The translations under genes were made by a program, and so were the position numbers. 64,000 bases of DNA from CAZWCE01 sp964632505 (GTDB taxonomy: Bacteria > Planctomycetota > Planctomycetia > Pirellulales > Thermoguttaceae), in assembly GCA_964632505.1 (NCBI GenBank), contig CAZWCE010000001.1, forward strand, positions 310,001 to 374,000, written 5' to 3'. This document shows positions 1-9,236 of this stretch, in pieces. A model generated the notes under the pieces. That model was given only the letters and a program-made list of their open reading frames with translations, searched no databases and was not told the origin of the DNA. Position 1 is the stretch's first letter; each line of letters begins with the position of its first letter.

Positions 1-1
1 G

Positions 2-307
2 TTGGTGTTGCCGTTCGTGGTCATCGTCCTGTTGAGCTTCATCACCCCGAACTGCTCCAAGGAAACGCTCGACCGCTACTACGTGAAAATGAAGACGCCG
101 GTCGATCCCGATCCCGAAGAGGACAAGAAGCAGATGGAACTCTCCTACGCCCATCCCGACCGATACGAGAATAAACGGCTCATCAAGTGGGGCGGACTCG
201 AATTCTCACGGCCGACCTTCGTCGATATCGCCGGATTCATCGGCAGCTTCCTGGTCTGCTTCGCCATCATCTGGCTTGTCGTCTGGCTGGCCAACTACCA
301 GCTCTGA
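2..307 (+). CDS. Sodium:solute symporter family protein, C-terminal end (partial)
   Basis: This is the 3' end of a gene that starts before the window; the frame is open to the left edge. About 101 residues are visible: a hydrophobic stretch at the very start, then a charged loop with YYVKMKTPVDPDPEEDKKQ, and a final membrane span (roughly residues 74-96) ending in VWLANYQL. That layout (a late helix, a charged loop containing a LDRYYVKMKTPV-like motif, and a terminal helix) is what I know from the C-terminus of planctomycete SSF-type sodium/solute symporters. The substrate cannot be told. The gene is followed by an intrinsic terminator, so it closes its transcription unit. Family assignment is moderate because only the tail is seen. 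Confidence 0.6.
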   Translation: MVLPFVVIVLLSFITPNCSKETLDRYYVKMKTPVDPDPEEDKKQMELSYAHPDRYENKRLIKWGGLEFSRPTFVDIAGFIGSFLVCFAIIWLVVWLANYQL

Positions 308-360
308 CACGCCGAAACCAGAGAGGGAGAATCGTTCCCCCGGAAGCAACGAAAAAGAGC

Positions 361-390
361 GCCCCGGCCGATCGGTCGGGGCTTTTTTTT
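361..390 (+). terminator. Intrinsic terminator after the symporter gene
   Basis: A GC-rich hairpin (GCCCCGGCCGAT paired with ATCGGTCGGGGC, with one G-T wobble) is followed directly by eight T at 383-390. It lies 54 nt after the symporter stop codon and just before the converging methyltransferase gene. Confidence 0.85.
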
Positions 391-399
391 GCCAAAAGC

Positions 400-1341
400 T
401 CAGCTCTTCTTGGCCGCTTTCTCGTTGCTCGACGCTCTCTTTTTCACATATCGCTTCCTGGGGGTCCGCACATCTTCCAAACGCCGACCCTCGGCGGTCT
501 TGGGAACGCTCGCGAGCGGATTCTCCGGCCCGATCAGCGGATCGCCCGGCGCGATCGCGTCGAGCCGTACCTGAACATGAGTGCAGTAATCTTCGGAAAG
601 CTCGTAGCCGAGATAGCGGCGATCGAGCTTCTTGGCCACCGCGGCGGTCGTCCCGCTGCCGAGAAACGGATCGAGCACCACTTCGCCGGGGTTGCTCGAG
701 ACGCGGATGATCCGCCCCAACAACTGCTCCGGCATCTGGCATCCGTGCCATCGGGCCCGCTCCTTGAAGGTGCCGCAAACCCGGGCGAAATACCAGACCG
801 ACTGCTCGCCGTCGAACCCGGTCGGCAAATCCTGCGGGCGGAGAATCCAGGTATCGTCCGGAAGCCTGCCCTTGGCGTCGGCCCGCTTGTCCCCGTAGAC
901 GAGTTGCCGCGCGCTGGGAACGCGGATCGCGTCGCCGTTGAAGGTGAACTTCTTCGGATTCTTGATCATGTGAAAAAGATGCGTGTGCGAACGGGAAAAC
1001 TTCCGCTTGCAGTTCACCCCGAAGGTGTAGTACCAGATGACCCAGCTCCGGCAGGTCATGCCGATCTCACGAGTAAGCATCACCTTCAGTTCCGCGGCGT
1101 AATCATCGCCGATCGCCAGCCAGAACGTCCCGTCGTCCTTGAGGACCCGGTCCACTTCGGTCATCCAGCGGCGGCTCCAGTCGAGGTACTCCTCCGAACT
1201 CTGTCGGTCGTCGTATTTGTCGTAGTCGTACCCGATGTTGAACGGCGGATCGGCGAAGACCAGGTCGATCGAACCGGCCTTGAGTGATTGCATCGCTTCG
1301 ATGCAGTCGTGGTTTTCGATACGGTCGAATTTCTTGCTCAT
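400..1341 (-). CDS. Beta-class site-specific DNA methyltransferase (orphan)
   Basis: A 313-residue DNA methyltransferase. The catalytic motif IV DPPFNIGYDYD lies at about residues 31-41, and the AdoMet-binding motif I DPFLGSGTT at about 224-232. Motif IV before motif I is the beta-class order of N6-adenine/N4-cytosine enzymes such as the CcrM/HinfI relatives; DPPF favours adenine. A TRD-like middle part separates them, and the tail is lysine-rich (KKRASSNEKAAKKS). I chose ATG 1341, not the longer open frame, because AGGGAAG stands upstream and MSKKFDRIEN begins the conserved fold. No restriction endonuclease or specificity gene is adjacent, so it is probably a solitary methyltransferase. A promoter and a perfect palindrome lie upstream. 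Confidence 0.88.
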   Translation of the reverse strand: MSKKFDRIENHDCIEAMQSLKAGSIDLVFADPPFNIGYDYDKYDDRQSSEEYLDWSRRWMTEVDRVLKDDGTFWLAIGDDYAAELKVMLTREIGMTCRSWVIWYYTFGVNCKRKFSRSHTHLFHMIKNPKKFTFNGDAIRVPSARQLVYGDKRADAKGRLPDDTWILRPQDLPTGFDGEQSVWYFARVCGTFKERARWHGCQMPEQLLGRIIRVSSNPGEVVLDPFLGSGTTAAVAKKLDRRYLGYELSEDYCTHVQVRLDAIAPGDPLIGPENPLASVPKTAEGRRLEDVRTPRKRYVKKRASSNEKAAKKS

Positions 1342-1402
1342 GGATGTCTTCCCTGACCAAAGAGAGAGAATGACGGTCAAACCAAAAAGGACAAGCCCGG
1401 GG

Positions 1403-1422
1403 CGCCCGCCTCGAGGCGGGCG
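1403..1422. promoter_or_regulatory. Perfect 20-bp palindrome in the methyltransferase leader
   Basis: The two 10-base arms (CGCCCGCCTC and GAGGCGGGCG) are exact reverse complements centred on CTCGAG. The element lies about 60 nt upstream of the methyltransferase start and just downstream of the predicted -10. It could be an operator or a 5' stem-loop. No T-tract follows it on the minus strand, so it is not a simple terminator. Confidence 0.6.
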
Positions 1423-1438
1423 AAAAAGTCTCCCCCAT

Positions 1439-1466
1439 AGTATAACGGCCCCTCGAAGCGTTGCAA
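1439..1466 (-). promoter_or_regulatory. Sigma70-like promoter for the methyltransferase gene
   Basis: On the minus strand TTGCAA (1466-1461) is separated by 16 nt from TATACT (1444-1439). The predicted start is near 1432, giving a leader of about 90 nt that contains the palindrome at 1403-1422. Pattern match only. Confidence 0.5.
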
Positions 1467-1584
1467 CGGATTCAACCCTGTTCGAGCGTATCGCCAATCG
1501 TGAACCGGGAAACCACACGACGGTTTGCGACTCTGAATCAGCATCGCGACAACCCCTGCAACCGACATTTTCGTCAACTTTTCC

Positions 1585-1612
1585 TTGAAGAATGGAACTT
1601 AACCTATATAAT
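1585..1612 (+). promoter_or_regulatory. Sigma70-like promoter for the HzsA-like/SUMF1 gene
   Basis: TTGAAG, 16-nt spacer, TATAAT. The spot is locally AT-rich in an otherwise GC-rich region, about 250 nt upstream of ATG 1864. The rest of the 1342-1863 divergent gap shows no convincing small gene. Confidence 0.5.
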
Positions 1613-1863
1613 AGAGTGATACGATATCTGAATCGCGTACCAACTCGACCGGAACCATTTACAAGGATGAGCCTCCATTCGCCACGCCTCTCCATACCGA
1701 TGCTTCTGCTTTTTATTCGAAAATGGAAGCAAGATCACCGGAATCGATGCAAACCACTCATCCGTTCGTTTTGCCGCCCCACCTTCGCCATCCCTTCCCC
1801 ATCCATCAGAAAACCGCAACCACCTTTTTGGTGGGGCTAGTTTACCTCGCCAGGAGCAAAACC

Positions 1864-4800
1864 ATGAGACGATTGTTTTTTCTGGTTCTTTTTGCCGCAA
1901 TCGCACTGCTTGCATTTTCCCCAAGTTCTTACGGGCAAAGCGATTCCGCCGAAATGCTCACCGAAAAATGGGCCAACAACGACGGCGGCTTCTCCAAGAT
2001 GAGCCAACAGCTCGAAGCCAACAACGAGTTGAATCTGCTCACTTTCCCGGGAGCGAAAATCCACGAAGCGACGCGAATTTCCTCGTCGGAATACCTCGTC
2101 GACGGTTCGGCCGGCGTGCCGCGTGGCGAGGGACGTGTCCAGGTGGACGGGTTCCCCTCGGTCATTACCTATTACCTGGGGAAGCCGCGTCCGATTCAGG
2201 AGATCATCGTCTGGACCTTCAACGGTGACCAACGGGCGAACCAGAATTTCGATGTTTTCCTGGCCAATAACGCGGAGAATCCCGGCAAGGCCCCGAAATT
2301 CGGCAAAAAACCGGACTTCACCACCGGCAAGAAGATCCTCGGCGGCAACGGCGGCGGGTTCATGACGGCGTTCGTCGATCCCCAAGGAAAAACGCTCACC
2401 GCTCCCGGCAGCGACGAAAAGAAATACGACTGGGTCCAGTTCAAAATCTACCGCACCTACAAAGCGAATGCCGGCGCCGATGCCCGGAAGGATCCCGGCA
2501 GTTGGACCGCGCTGGTCGAGCTGCAAGTGCTGGGCGATCCGAATGATCCCAACCTGTTCGCCTCCGAAGAGGAACGCCGGAAGTGGCTTGCCCGTCGGGC
2601 GGCGATGCGGTTGGAACGCCGCATGAAGGAACTCGGTCCGGATCTGGTCCGCGCGATCAAGAACCCCGAATCCCTGCGGCTGGCGATCGAGGATTTGGCC
2701 CGTCGCTTCCCCGAAACGTACACCGCCGAAAAGACCGAACAATATTTGACCAAGCTCGAATCTTTCGAGAAACGCTTGGCCGACCAAATGGGACAAGCCA
2801 ATATGGCCAAGGAAGATTCGGTCGAAAAGCTGCTCGAATTGGCCCGCGAGTACGACGCCTTCCGCCGCGAAGTGCTTTTGGCGAATCCATTGATGGATTT
2901 CGACCAGCTGTTGGTTCGCCGCGGCAAGCAAGACGGGCTGATGCAGAATTGGCTCTCGAACTGTGCCCGATCGAAGAACCGCAACTACGACACCTCGATC
3001 GTGACGATGAATCCCCGTGATTCGGAAAGCGGATGGGAGACGATCGCCGAAGGCCCCCAGGGATCCTTCATCGGCGATATGTGCCTGCATTGGGACGCCG
3101 ACCGCATGCTGGTGACCGCTCTGGCGGAGGACAACACCTGGCAGATTTTCGAACTGACGCTCGACGGCCAACTGACCCAGGTCACCCCGAGCATGGGACA
3201 CGACGTCGACAACGCCGAAGGTTGCTACGTCCCCGACGGGGCGGTGCTCTTCACCTCGACCGCCTCGATGCTGGGCGTCCCCTGCATCGGCGGGGGTTCG
3301 GTGGTCGGTAATCTCTATCGCCTCGAACCCGATGGGGAGACGATCCGCCAGTTGACCTTCGAGCAGGACCAGGACTGGTGCCCGGTCACCTTGCACAACG
3401 GCCGCATCATGTACCTGCGCTGGGAATACACCGACACGCCGCACTACTTCACGCGGATTCTCTTCCATATGAATCCCGACGGAACCAACCAGATCGAGTA
3501 TTACGGCAGCGGTTCCTATTGGCCGAACAGTCTATTTTACGCCCGACCGGTTCCGGGACACCCGACGAAGTTCGCCGGCATCGTCTCGGGCCACCACGGA
3601 ACGAAGCGTGCCGGCGAGCTGGTCGTTTTCGATCCGAAGAAAGGTCGCAAAGAGGCGAACGGCGTGGTGCAGCGCATCCCCGGTCACGGCGAAGAGGTCG
3701 AGCCGATCATCGTCGACCGGCTGGTCGATCCGGTCTGGCCGAAGTTCCTTTTCCCGCAACCGCTGAACGAAAATTACTACCTCGTCTCCGCGAAGCTGAC
3801 TTCCGACTCGCCCTGGTGCATCTACCTGGTCGACGTCTTCGACAACTTCGTGCTGCTCAAGGAAGATCCCGGTTACGGGCTCTTCGAGCCGACGCCGCTG
3901 GTCGAACGGGAGACCCCGCCGGTGATTCCTTCGCGAATCGATCCGGAGGACGACGAGGCGACCGTCTTCATCACCGACATCTACATGGGCGACGGACTGA
4001 AGGACGTCCCCAAGGGAACGGTCAAGAAGCTCCGCATCTTCTCCTACAGTTTCGGATACCGCAACATCGGCGGTCATGCCCTGTACGGCATGGAGAGTTG
4101 CTGGGACGGACGGCGGATCCTCGGCGAGGTGCCGGTGCGCGAGGACGGTTCGGCGATGTTCAAGATCCCCGCGAACCTGCCCGTCTCGCTGCAACCACTC
4201 GATGAGAAGGGGCGTGCCCTACAGTTGATGCGGTCCTGGATCGTCGGCATGCCGGGCGAACGGCTCTCCTGCGTGGGCTGTCATGAACATCAGAACACCG
4301 TCACCCCGGCCAAGAGCGTGGAGGCGGCGTTCGGAATGCCCGACCAGATCGAACCGTTCTACGGCGAGCCCCGTGCGGTCGCCTACGAAAGTGAGACCCA
4401 GCCGATCCTCGACAAGTACTGCGTTGGATGCCACGACGGCGAAAAGCCCGAGCGGCCGAACTTCGCCGACACCAGCGCCGGCCCACGCGGCTTCTCGCAG
4501 TCGTACCATGCGTTGCACCGTTACGTCCGGCGGCCCGGTCCCGAGAGCGACATCTACATGTTCCAGCCGTTGGAATATCACGCCTCGACCAGCCCGCTTT
4601 TCCAGATGCTCCAAAAGGGACACCACAACGTCCGGCTTGATGGGGAGAGCATGGAAAAGCTGTACATGTGGACCGACCTGAACGTCCCCTACTTCGGCAC
4701 CTGGACGGAAATCGCCCAATCGAAGGGACAGAAAGTCAAGCTCGGCGACGCGCCGATCAACAAGATTTCCGATCGCTTCGTCGAACTTCGCGACATGTAC

Positions 4801-5802
4801 GCGAACATCGATCTCGACTTCGAGCAAGACGCCTTCCTCGGCAAAAAGGGCGAACGACCGGAATTCGTCAAACCGCCGAAGTTGCCCGAGCTCGACGACT
4901 CCGCTCCGGAAGTGGACGGCTGGCCGTTCTCCACGGAAAAGGCTCGGGCGATGCAGAAGTCCGGTGAAGGTCCCGCGATCGAGTCGCTGGCGTTGACCGA
5001 CGAGATTCGTCTCGACTTGGCCCGAATTCCCGCCGGAACATTCATCATGGGCGATCGCGGGGGATGTCGCGACGAACTGCCCCGCGTGCCGGTGACGATC
5101 GACGAACCGTTCCGTATGGGCACCACTGAAGTGACCAACGAGCTGTACGGCCTGTTCGATCCCGAGCACGACAGCCGGTTCATCGACCAGCAGTGGAAGG
5201 ATCACACCACACCCGGTTATCCCGCGAATCTGCCGAAGCAGCCGGTCATTCGCGTCAGTTGGAACGAGGCGAACGAGTTCTGTCGATGGCTCTCCAGGAA
5301 GACCGGCCGGACGTTCCGCCTGCCGACCGAGGCGGAGTGGGAATGGGCCTGCCGCGCCGGAGCCGACACGCCGATGTGGTTCGGCGGACTCGATGCCGAC
5401 TTCGGCACCAAGGCGAATCTGGCCGACACGACCATAACTAAATTCGTGGTCAAGGGCGTCAATCCCCGTCCGGTGAATCACGAGCCCTGGCAGGCGTTCA
5501 TTCCTCGGACCGATCAGTCGAACGACGGCGCCATGATCGCCATCGATGTCGGCTCCTACGAACCGAACCCCTGGGGTCTGATGGAGATGCACGGCAGCGT
5601 CGCCGAATGGACCGCCTCCGATTACGCGCCGTATCCCTACGCCAACGACGGCCGGAACGCCCCCGATACAGGAAACCGGAAGGTCGTCCGCGGCGGATCG
5701 TGGCGCGATGTGCCCGATCGGGCCAGAGCCGGCTTCCGCCTGAAATACCAGCCGTGGCAAAAAGTCTTCAACGTCGGTTTCCGCGTCGTTTGCGAGGACT
5801 GA
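1864..5802 (+). CDS. Secreted HzsA-like multidomain protein with C-terminal SUMF1 domain
   Basis: A 1312-residue exported protein. The start at ATG 1864 gives a clear signal peptide (MRRLFFLVLFAAIALLAF, cleavage near SYGQS). Residues of about 45-240 look like a discoidin (F5/8 type C) carbohydrate-binding fold. A middle part with TolB/propeller-like blades resembles the hydrazine synthase alpha-subunit family. Two CxxCH-type haem sites follow: C803-VG-C806-H and C853-VG-C856-H. The last 260 residues are a formylglycine-generating-enzyme/SUMF1 fold (IPAGTFIMGD, EWEWACRAG, GSVAEWTASDY, RGGSWRD, NVGFRVV). SUMF1-like domains in such fusions are usually not true formylglycine oxidases; here they may be binding modules. 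It stands alone between its promoter and a terminator. Real hydrazine synthase function is unlikely without its partner genes. Confidence 0.85.
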   Translation: MRRLFFLVLFAAIALLAFSPSSYGQSDSAEMLTEKWANNDGGFSKMSQQLEANNELNLLTFPGAKIHEATRISSSEYLVDGSAGVPRGEGRVQVDGFPSVITYYLGKPRPIQEIIVWTFNGDQRANQNFDVFLANNAENPGKAPKFGKKPDFTTGKKILGGNGGGFMTAFVDPQGKTLTAPGSDEKKYDWVQFKIYRTYKANAGADARKDPGSWTALVELQVLGDPNDPNLFASEEERRKWLARRAAMRLERRMKELGPDLVRAIKNPESLRLAIEDLARRFPETYTAEKTEQYLTKLESFEKRLADQMGQANMAKEDSVEKLLELAREYDAFRREVLLANPLMDFDQLLVRRGKQDGLMQNWLSNCARSKNRNYDTSIVTMNPRDSESGWETIAEGPQGSFIGDMCLHWDADRMLVTALAEDNTWQIFELTLDGQLTQVTPSMGHDVDNAEGCYVPDGAVLFTSTASMLGVPCIGGGSVVGNLYRLEPDGETIRQLTFEQDQDWCPVTLHNGRIMYLRWEYTDTPHYFTRILFHMNPDGTNQIEYYGSGSYWPNSLFYARPVPGHPTKFAGIVSGHHGTKRAGELVVFDPKKGRKEANGVVQRIPGHGEEVEPIIVDRLVDPVWPKFLFPQPLNENYYLVSAKLTSDSPWCIYLVDVFDNFVLLKEDPGYGLFEPTPLVERETPPVIPSRIDPEDDEATVFITDIYMGDGLKDVPKGTVKKLRIFSYSFGYRNIGGHALYGMESCWDGRRILGEVPVREDGSAMFKIPANLPVSLQPLDEKGRALQLMRSWIVGMPGERLSCVGCHEHQNTVTPAKSVEAAFGMPDQIEPFYGEPRAVAYESETQPILDKYCVGCHDGEKPERPNFADTSAGPRGFSQSYHALHRYVRRPGPESDIYMFQPLEYHASTSPLFQMLQKGHHNVRLDGESMEKLYMWTDLNVPYFGTWTEIAQSKGQKVKLGDAPINKISDRFVELRDMYANIDLDFEQDAFLGKKGERPEFVKPPKLPELDDSAPEVDGWPFSTEKARAMQKSGEGPAIESLALTDEIRLDLARIPAGTFIMGDRGGCRDELPRVPVTIDEPFRMGTTEVTNELYGLFDPEHDSRFIDQQWKDHTTPGYPANLPKQPVIRVSWNEANEFCRWLSRKTGRTFRLPTEAEWEWACRAGADTPMWFGGLDADFGTKANLADTTITKFVVKGVNPRPVNHEPWQAFIPRTDQSNDGAMIAIDVGSYEPNPWGLMEMHGSVAEWTASDYAPYPYANDGRNAPDTGNRKVVRGGSWRDVPDRARAGFRLKYQPWQKVFNVGFRVVCED

Positions 5803-5837
5803 ACCCGGCGAATCGAATTCCGTCCTTCACTTTTCCA

Positions 5838-5872
5838 CCACGCGCGCCGCGAAAACGGCCGCGTGGTTTTTC
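5838..5872 (+). terminator. Intrinsic terminator after the HzsA-like gene
   Basis: CCACGCG pairs with CGCGTGG around an inner GCC/GGC step, followed by TTTTTC. It lies 36 nt after the stop codon. Confidence 0.75.
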
Positions 5873-6250
5873 TTTGCGCGGGAAGCGTTTCCCGACCGTT
5901 TTCTGCATCGTCGGCCGAATATCTCTCGCTCGATCGCGAATTCACCTCAAGAGCGAACGGCAAACCGGGCACGGACTCGAAGGAGACATACTACGCAAAT
6001 ATAATGAAGAAAGATTTGCCTTTTCCTTTTCGCTCGACTATACTGGTGGCCATGTCGGTCCGAATGAATCGGTCCGCCTCGTCACCGGTCCGACTATTTC
6101 TCGGAATCCACTTCTCTTTTTCCAAGCAAACCAGGAACGGCCGTCTCATCGTACGAAATCGGCATGACCGCTTTCCCGTTCCGAGAACCGTATCCGCCGG
6201 GACCGTGAAATCCGACGCGCTGAACAGACACGATAGAGAGGATACCACCG
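5873..6250. other. Intergenic stretch without a recognisable gene
   Basis: About 380 nt lie between the terminator and the next start. An AT-rich patch near 5990-6050 could hold a promoter, but I see no good -35/-10 pair. Short open frames here have no ribosome site and poor composition, so I do not call them. Confidence 0.5.
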
Positions 6251-8233
6251 ATGCGAATCAAGTGCAGGGGGCGCATATTGCGGAAGAATCGATGGAACCG
6301 ATCGGCAACGGCCCCCCGGGTCGTCTTCTGGATGGCGATCCCGCTGCTGGGCCTGCTTTGGGCCGGGACGGCGTCGGCCGAGATCTTCCTGGGCGGTCGC
6401 GTGGAGGTCAGTCCCATGCCGTTGCCGAAGCAGGAATCGGGCGAGCTGACCACCCACGGCTACGTCGAGTACCGTTTCCGAGTGAGCAACCACGACACCC
6501 AATCTCCTCACAGCATCACGCTGTCGTTCCCGAACGCTACTTACGGGCCGAGAAACAGCCCCAGCATTTTTCGACTGGAGCGTTCGGTCTATCTGGAACC
6601 GAACACCTCCGGGATTGTTTCGATCTTCCAACCGCCGGTGCCGATCGCCGGCAACAACGAAGCCTCGGTCACGATCGACCGCCGGTTGCAACTGCGCACC
6701 GTTTCCTTCAATATGCTTCCCGACCATGGTCTGCTCACTTCCGGCAGTTACGGCCACTACGGCTACCACGGCAGCTCGACTTCCACATTGAAGCCGCATC
6801 TGCTGGTCGGCCGGAAGGTCCCCCCCACGCTCCGGGAAGTGCTCCGGACCGGTAAGACCTCCGACGAACCCGAAGAGGAGGAAGAAGAAGAAGAGGAAGC
6901 CGGCGCTTATGGAACGACCGGCTACTCCGCGTATTCCAGTCATACCGTGGATGAGTTTCCCCTCGGTTCATTCCTATGGCGCTCCGAGACCGACACCGAC
7001 CACTGGCCGAACCACTGGCTCTCCTACACCCGGTTCGATGCGGTCGTGCTCACCGAAGCGGAGTTCGCGGCGATGACGCCGATCGTCCGAGGAACGATCG
7101 AAGACTACCTCCGCGCCGGCGGAAACCTGACCGTGCTGGGCGAACCGGAACTCCCCGAGAGCTGGACCCGCGATTCCAAGGAATCGATCCAAGAGGGAAC
7201 CCGCTTCCGCCTGGGGTTGGGCTGCCTGACGATCACGCCGGATTTGCGGAAGGATTTCGCCTCCTTGCGGAGCGATTGGGAAAACTCGGCGGAACTCTTC
7301 TCCTCGGCGGCCAACGACATTCTTTTCGATCGCTCCGAAGCGCACGACATGCTCCCGTTGATCGACTCGGTCGGCGTTCCGCTCCGATTGGTGCTGCTGC
7401 TCATCCTCGTGTTCGCGATTCTCATCGGCCCGGTCAACGTGTTGATCCTGAAGCGCCTGAAGCGGCGAATCTGGCTCCTCTGGACGGCCCCCCTCATGGC
7501 GGTGTTCTTCAGTACCATCGTCTTTTTCTCGACGTTCCTGGTCGAAGGGTTCCAAACGCGGAGCCGTTCCCGGACCTTGACCGTGCTCGACCAGCGCGCC
7601 GGAAAAGCGATCTCGCTCGGAATGATCGGGTTTTACGCCCCCTTGACTCCCGGTGGCGGACTAAACTTCGAGACCAACACCTGCCTGTTGCCGGTGTTGC
7701 AGGATCGTGGAGGTGGGGACCGGTTGGCCCTCGACTGGAGCACCGACCAGAATCTCACCGACGGATGGATCAACTCCCGCGTGCCGTGCCACTTCTTCTT
7801 CCGCAAGTGCGACTCCCGGAAGGAACGGATCACCGTCGACTTCAGCGGCGAACAGCCCTCGGCGGTCAACGGACTGGGCATCGACCTGGACGAACTGATC
7901 GTCGCCGACGGCGAAGGGAGAATCTACCACGCCACCGACATCGTCGCCGGAGAGAAGGTCGTCCTCGGGGAAACCGAACATCGAACGTCTCTCAACCCCG
8001 AAACCGGACTTCATTCCCTCCGCCAGAAACTGTTTCTCCGGGACGTCCGTTTCTGGGGCGAGCGAAATCACCGAGATGAATTCTACGAAGATCTCCTCTG
8101 GCCGGGAACCTATTTCGCCCGGGCCGAGCGCTGGAGCCCCATGCTCGAACCGGGCCTGGCAAGCGGTTCGCAACAAGACAGCACCACCGAGATATTCGGA
8201 ATTCTAGAAATCGAAATGCCTGAACCGGAATGA
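6251..8233 (+). CDS. Secreted/membrane-anchored protein of an ABC export module
   Basis: A 660-residue protein of a planctomycete family I know only by context. It has a long N-region with signal anchor (around residues 27-46, WMAIPLLGLLWAGTASAEI). A beta-rich extracellular part follows, broken by an acidic run (about 205-217, EEEEEEEEE). Then come two membrane spans (about 375-400, LVLLLILVFAILIGPVNVLI, and about 407-432), and a beta-rich C-terminal domain. AGAGAGG precedes the start. The stop lies 58 nt before the ABC ATPase, and the three genes run together. By position it plays the part of the large extracellular/periplasmic partner seen with Gld-type ABC-2 exporters. Function unproven. 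Confidence 0.75.
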   Translation: MRIKCRGRILRKNRWNRSATAPRVVFWMAIPLLGLLWAGTASAEIFLGGRVEVSPMPLPKQESGELTTHGYVEYRFRVSNHDTQSPHSITLSFPNATYGPRNSPSIFRLERSVYLEPNTSGIVSIFQPPVPIAGNNEASVTIDRRLQLRTVSFNMLPDHGLLTSGSYGHYGYHGSSTSTLKPHLLVGRKVPPTLREVLRTGKTSDEPEEEEEEEEEAGAYGTTGYSAYSSHTVDEFPLGSFLWRSETDTDHWPNHWLSYTRFDAVVLTEAEFAAMTPIVRGTIEDYLRAGGNLTVLGEPELPESWTRDSKESIQEGTRFRLGLGCLTITPDLRKDFASLRSDWENSAELFSSAANDILFDRSEAHDMLPLIDSVGVPLRLVLLLILVFAILIGPVNVLILKRLKRRIWLLWTAPLMAVFFSTIVFFSTFLVEGFQTRSRSRTLTVLDQRAGKAISLGMIGFYAPLTPGGGLNFETNTCLLPVLQDRGGGDRLALDWSTDQNLTDGWINSRVPCHFFFRKCDSRKERITVDFSGEQPSAVNGLGIDLDELIVADGEGRIYHATDIVAGEKVVLGETEHRTSLNPETGLHSLRQKLFLRDVRFWGERNHRDEFYEDLLWPGTYFARAERWSPMLEPGLASGSQQDSTTEIFGILEIEMPEPE

Positions 8234-8291
8234 CCGCTCTTTGTTCCGATTTCCGATACTCCCGAAGGACCCCCACACAGCGGATGCCACG

Positions 8292-9236
8292 ATGGAAGTT
8301 TACCTTGCAAATTTGAAACGATATTTCGGCCGTACCCGCGCTGTCGACAACATCTCCTTCGCGTTCGGCCAAGGGCAGATCTTCGGCTTCATCGGCCCGA
8401 ACGGGGCCGGGAAGACCACGGCGATGCGCATCATCGCCACGCTCGACGAGCCCGACAGCGGCGACATCTACGTCGGCGGCAAGAGCGTGGTGCAGGATCC
8501 GGAAGCGGTGCGTCGCATCGTCGGCTTCATGCCCGATTCCCTGCCGGCCCACCGCGACATCTCCGTCCATGAATACCTCGACTTCTTCGCCCGAGCCTTC
8601 CGCATCCACAATCCCCGGCGCCATCGCGTCGTCGAGCAGGTCGAAGAGTTCACCGGCCTGACCAGCTTCCGCGAGAAGATGCTCAATGAGCTTTCCAAGG
8701 GGATGAAGCAGCGGGTGAGCCTCGCCCGGGCGATCGTCCACGAGCCGTCGGTCCTGGTGCTCGATGAACCGGCGGCGGGACTCGACCCTCGGGCGCGCAT
8801 CGAGCTGCGGGAGTTGCTCAAGGCGCTGCGCGATCAGGGCAAGGCGATCCTCATCAGCTCGCACATCCTGAGCGAATTGGGGGAGATGTGCGACGGGGCG
8901 GTGTTCATCGAACAAGGGAAGCTGCTGCGTGCCGGGACGATGGACACCATCATGCAGTCGATCGGCACCGAGGTCATCACGCTCATCCGGGCCCATCGCA
9001 TGGTCCCCGAGACGTTGCTGAAATACGTGCTCGAAGCGCCGCACGTGGTCGAGGCGAAAATCGTCGGCCGCGAGGTCGCCGTCCGGCTCGACGGTCACCC
9101 GGAAGATCAGCAGGAGAGCTGCACCGTCCTCTTGAAGGGACTCGTCCAGCGCGGCGTTCCGGTCCTCGAATTCTATCAGAAGAAAGTTCACCTGGAAGAT
9201 CTGTTCATGAATATCACCAAAGGACAATTGCAATGA
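8292..9236 (+). CDS. ABC transporter ATP-binding protein (ABC-2/Gld type)
   Basis: A 314-residue nucleotide-binding subunit. Walker A is GPNGAGKTT, the signature is LSKGMKQRVSLARA, Walker B is VLVLDEPAAGLDP, and the H-loop is in LISSHILSE. The extra C-terminal domain of about 90 residues is typical of CcmA/GldA-like exporters. I take ATG 8292, where homologous proteins begin (MEVYLANLKRYFG), rather than the TTG at 8241. The stop overlaps the start of the permease (ATGA at 9233-9236), a sign of translational coupling. It should power an exporter with that permease; substrate unknown. Confidence 0.9.
   Translation: MEVYLANLKRYFGRTRAVDNISFAFGQGQIFGFIGPNGAGKTTAMRIIATLDEPDSGDIYVGGKSVVQDPEAVRRIVGFMPDSLPAHRDISVHEYLDFFARAFRIHNPRRHRVVEQVEEFTGLTSFREKMLNELSKGMKQRVSLARAIVHEPSVLVLDEPAAGLDPRARIELRELLKALRDQGKAILISSHILSELGEMCDGAVFIEQGKLLRAGTMDTIMQSIGTEVITLIRAHRMVPETLLKYVLEAPHVVEAKIVGREVAVRLDGHPEDQQESCTVLLKGLVQRGVPVLEFYQKKVHLEDLFMNITKGQLQ

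Noticed and set aside
1837..3468. 543-codon minus-strand frame
   Set aside because: Fully antisense to the HzsA-like/SUMF1 gene; a GC-rich codon shadow with His/Arg/Val-rich composition and no motif.
4219..5760. 513-codon minus-strand frame
   Set aside because: Antisense shadow of the SUMF1 end of the same gene; no start signal or domain.
1864..5802. Considered as a true hydrazine synthase subunit (anammox)
   Set aside because: No hydrazine synthase beta/gamma, hydrazine dehydrogenase or other anammox genes nearby, and it is fused to SUMF1. HzsA-like domains are widespread in non-anammox planctomycetes.
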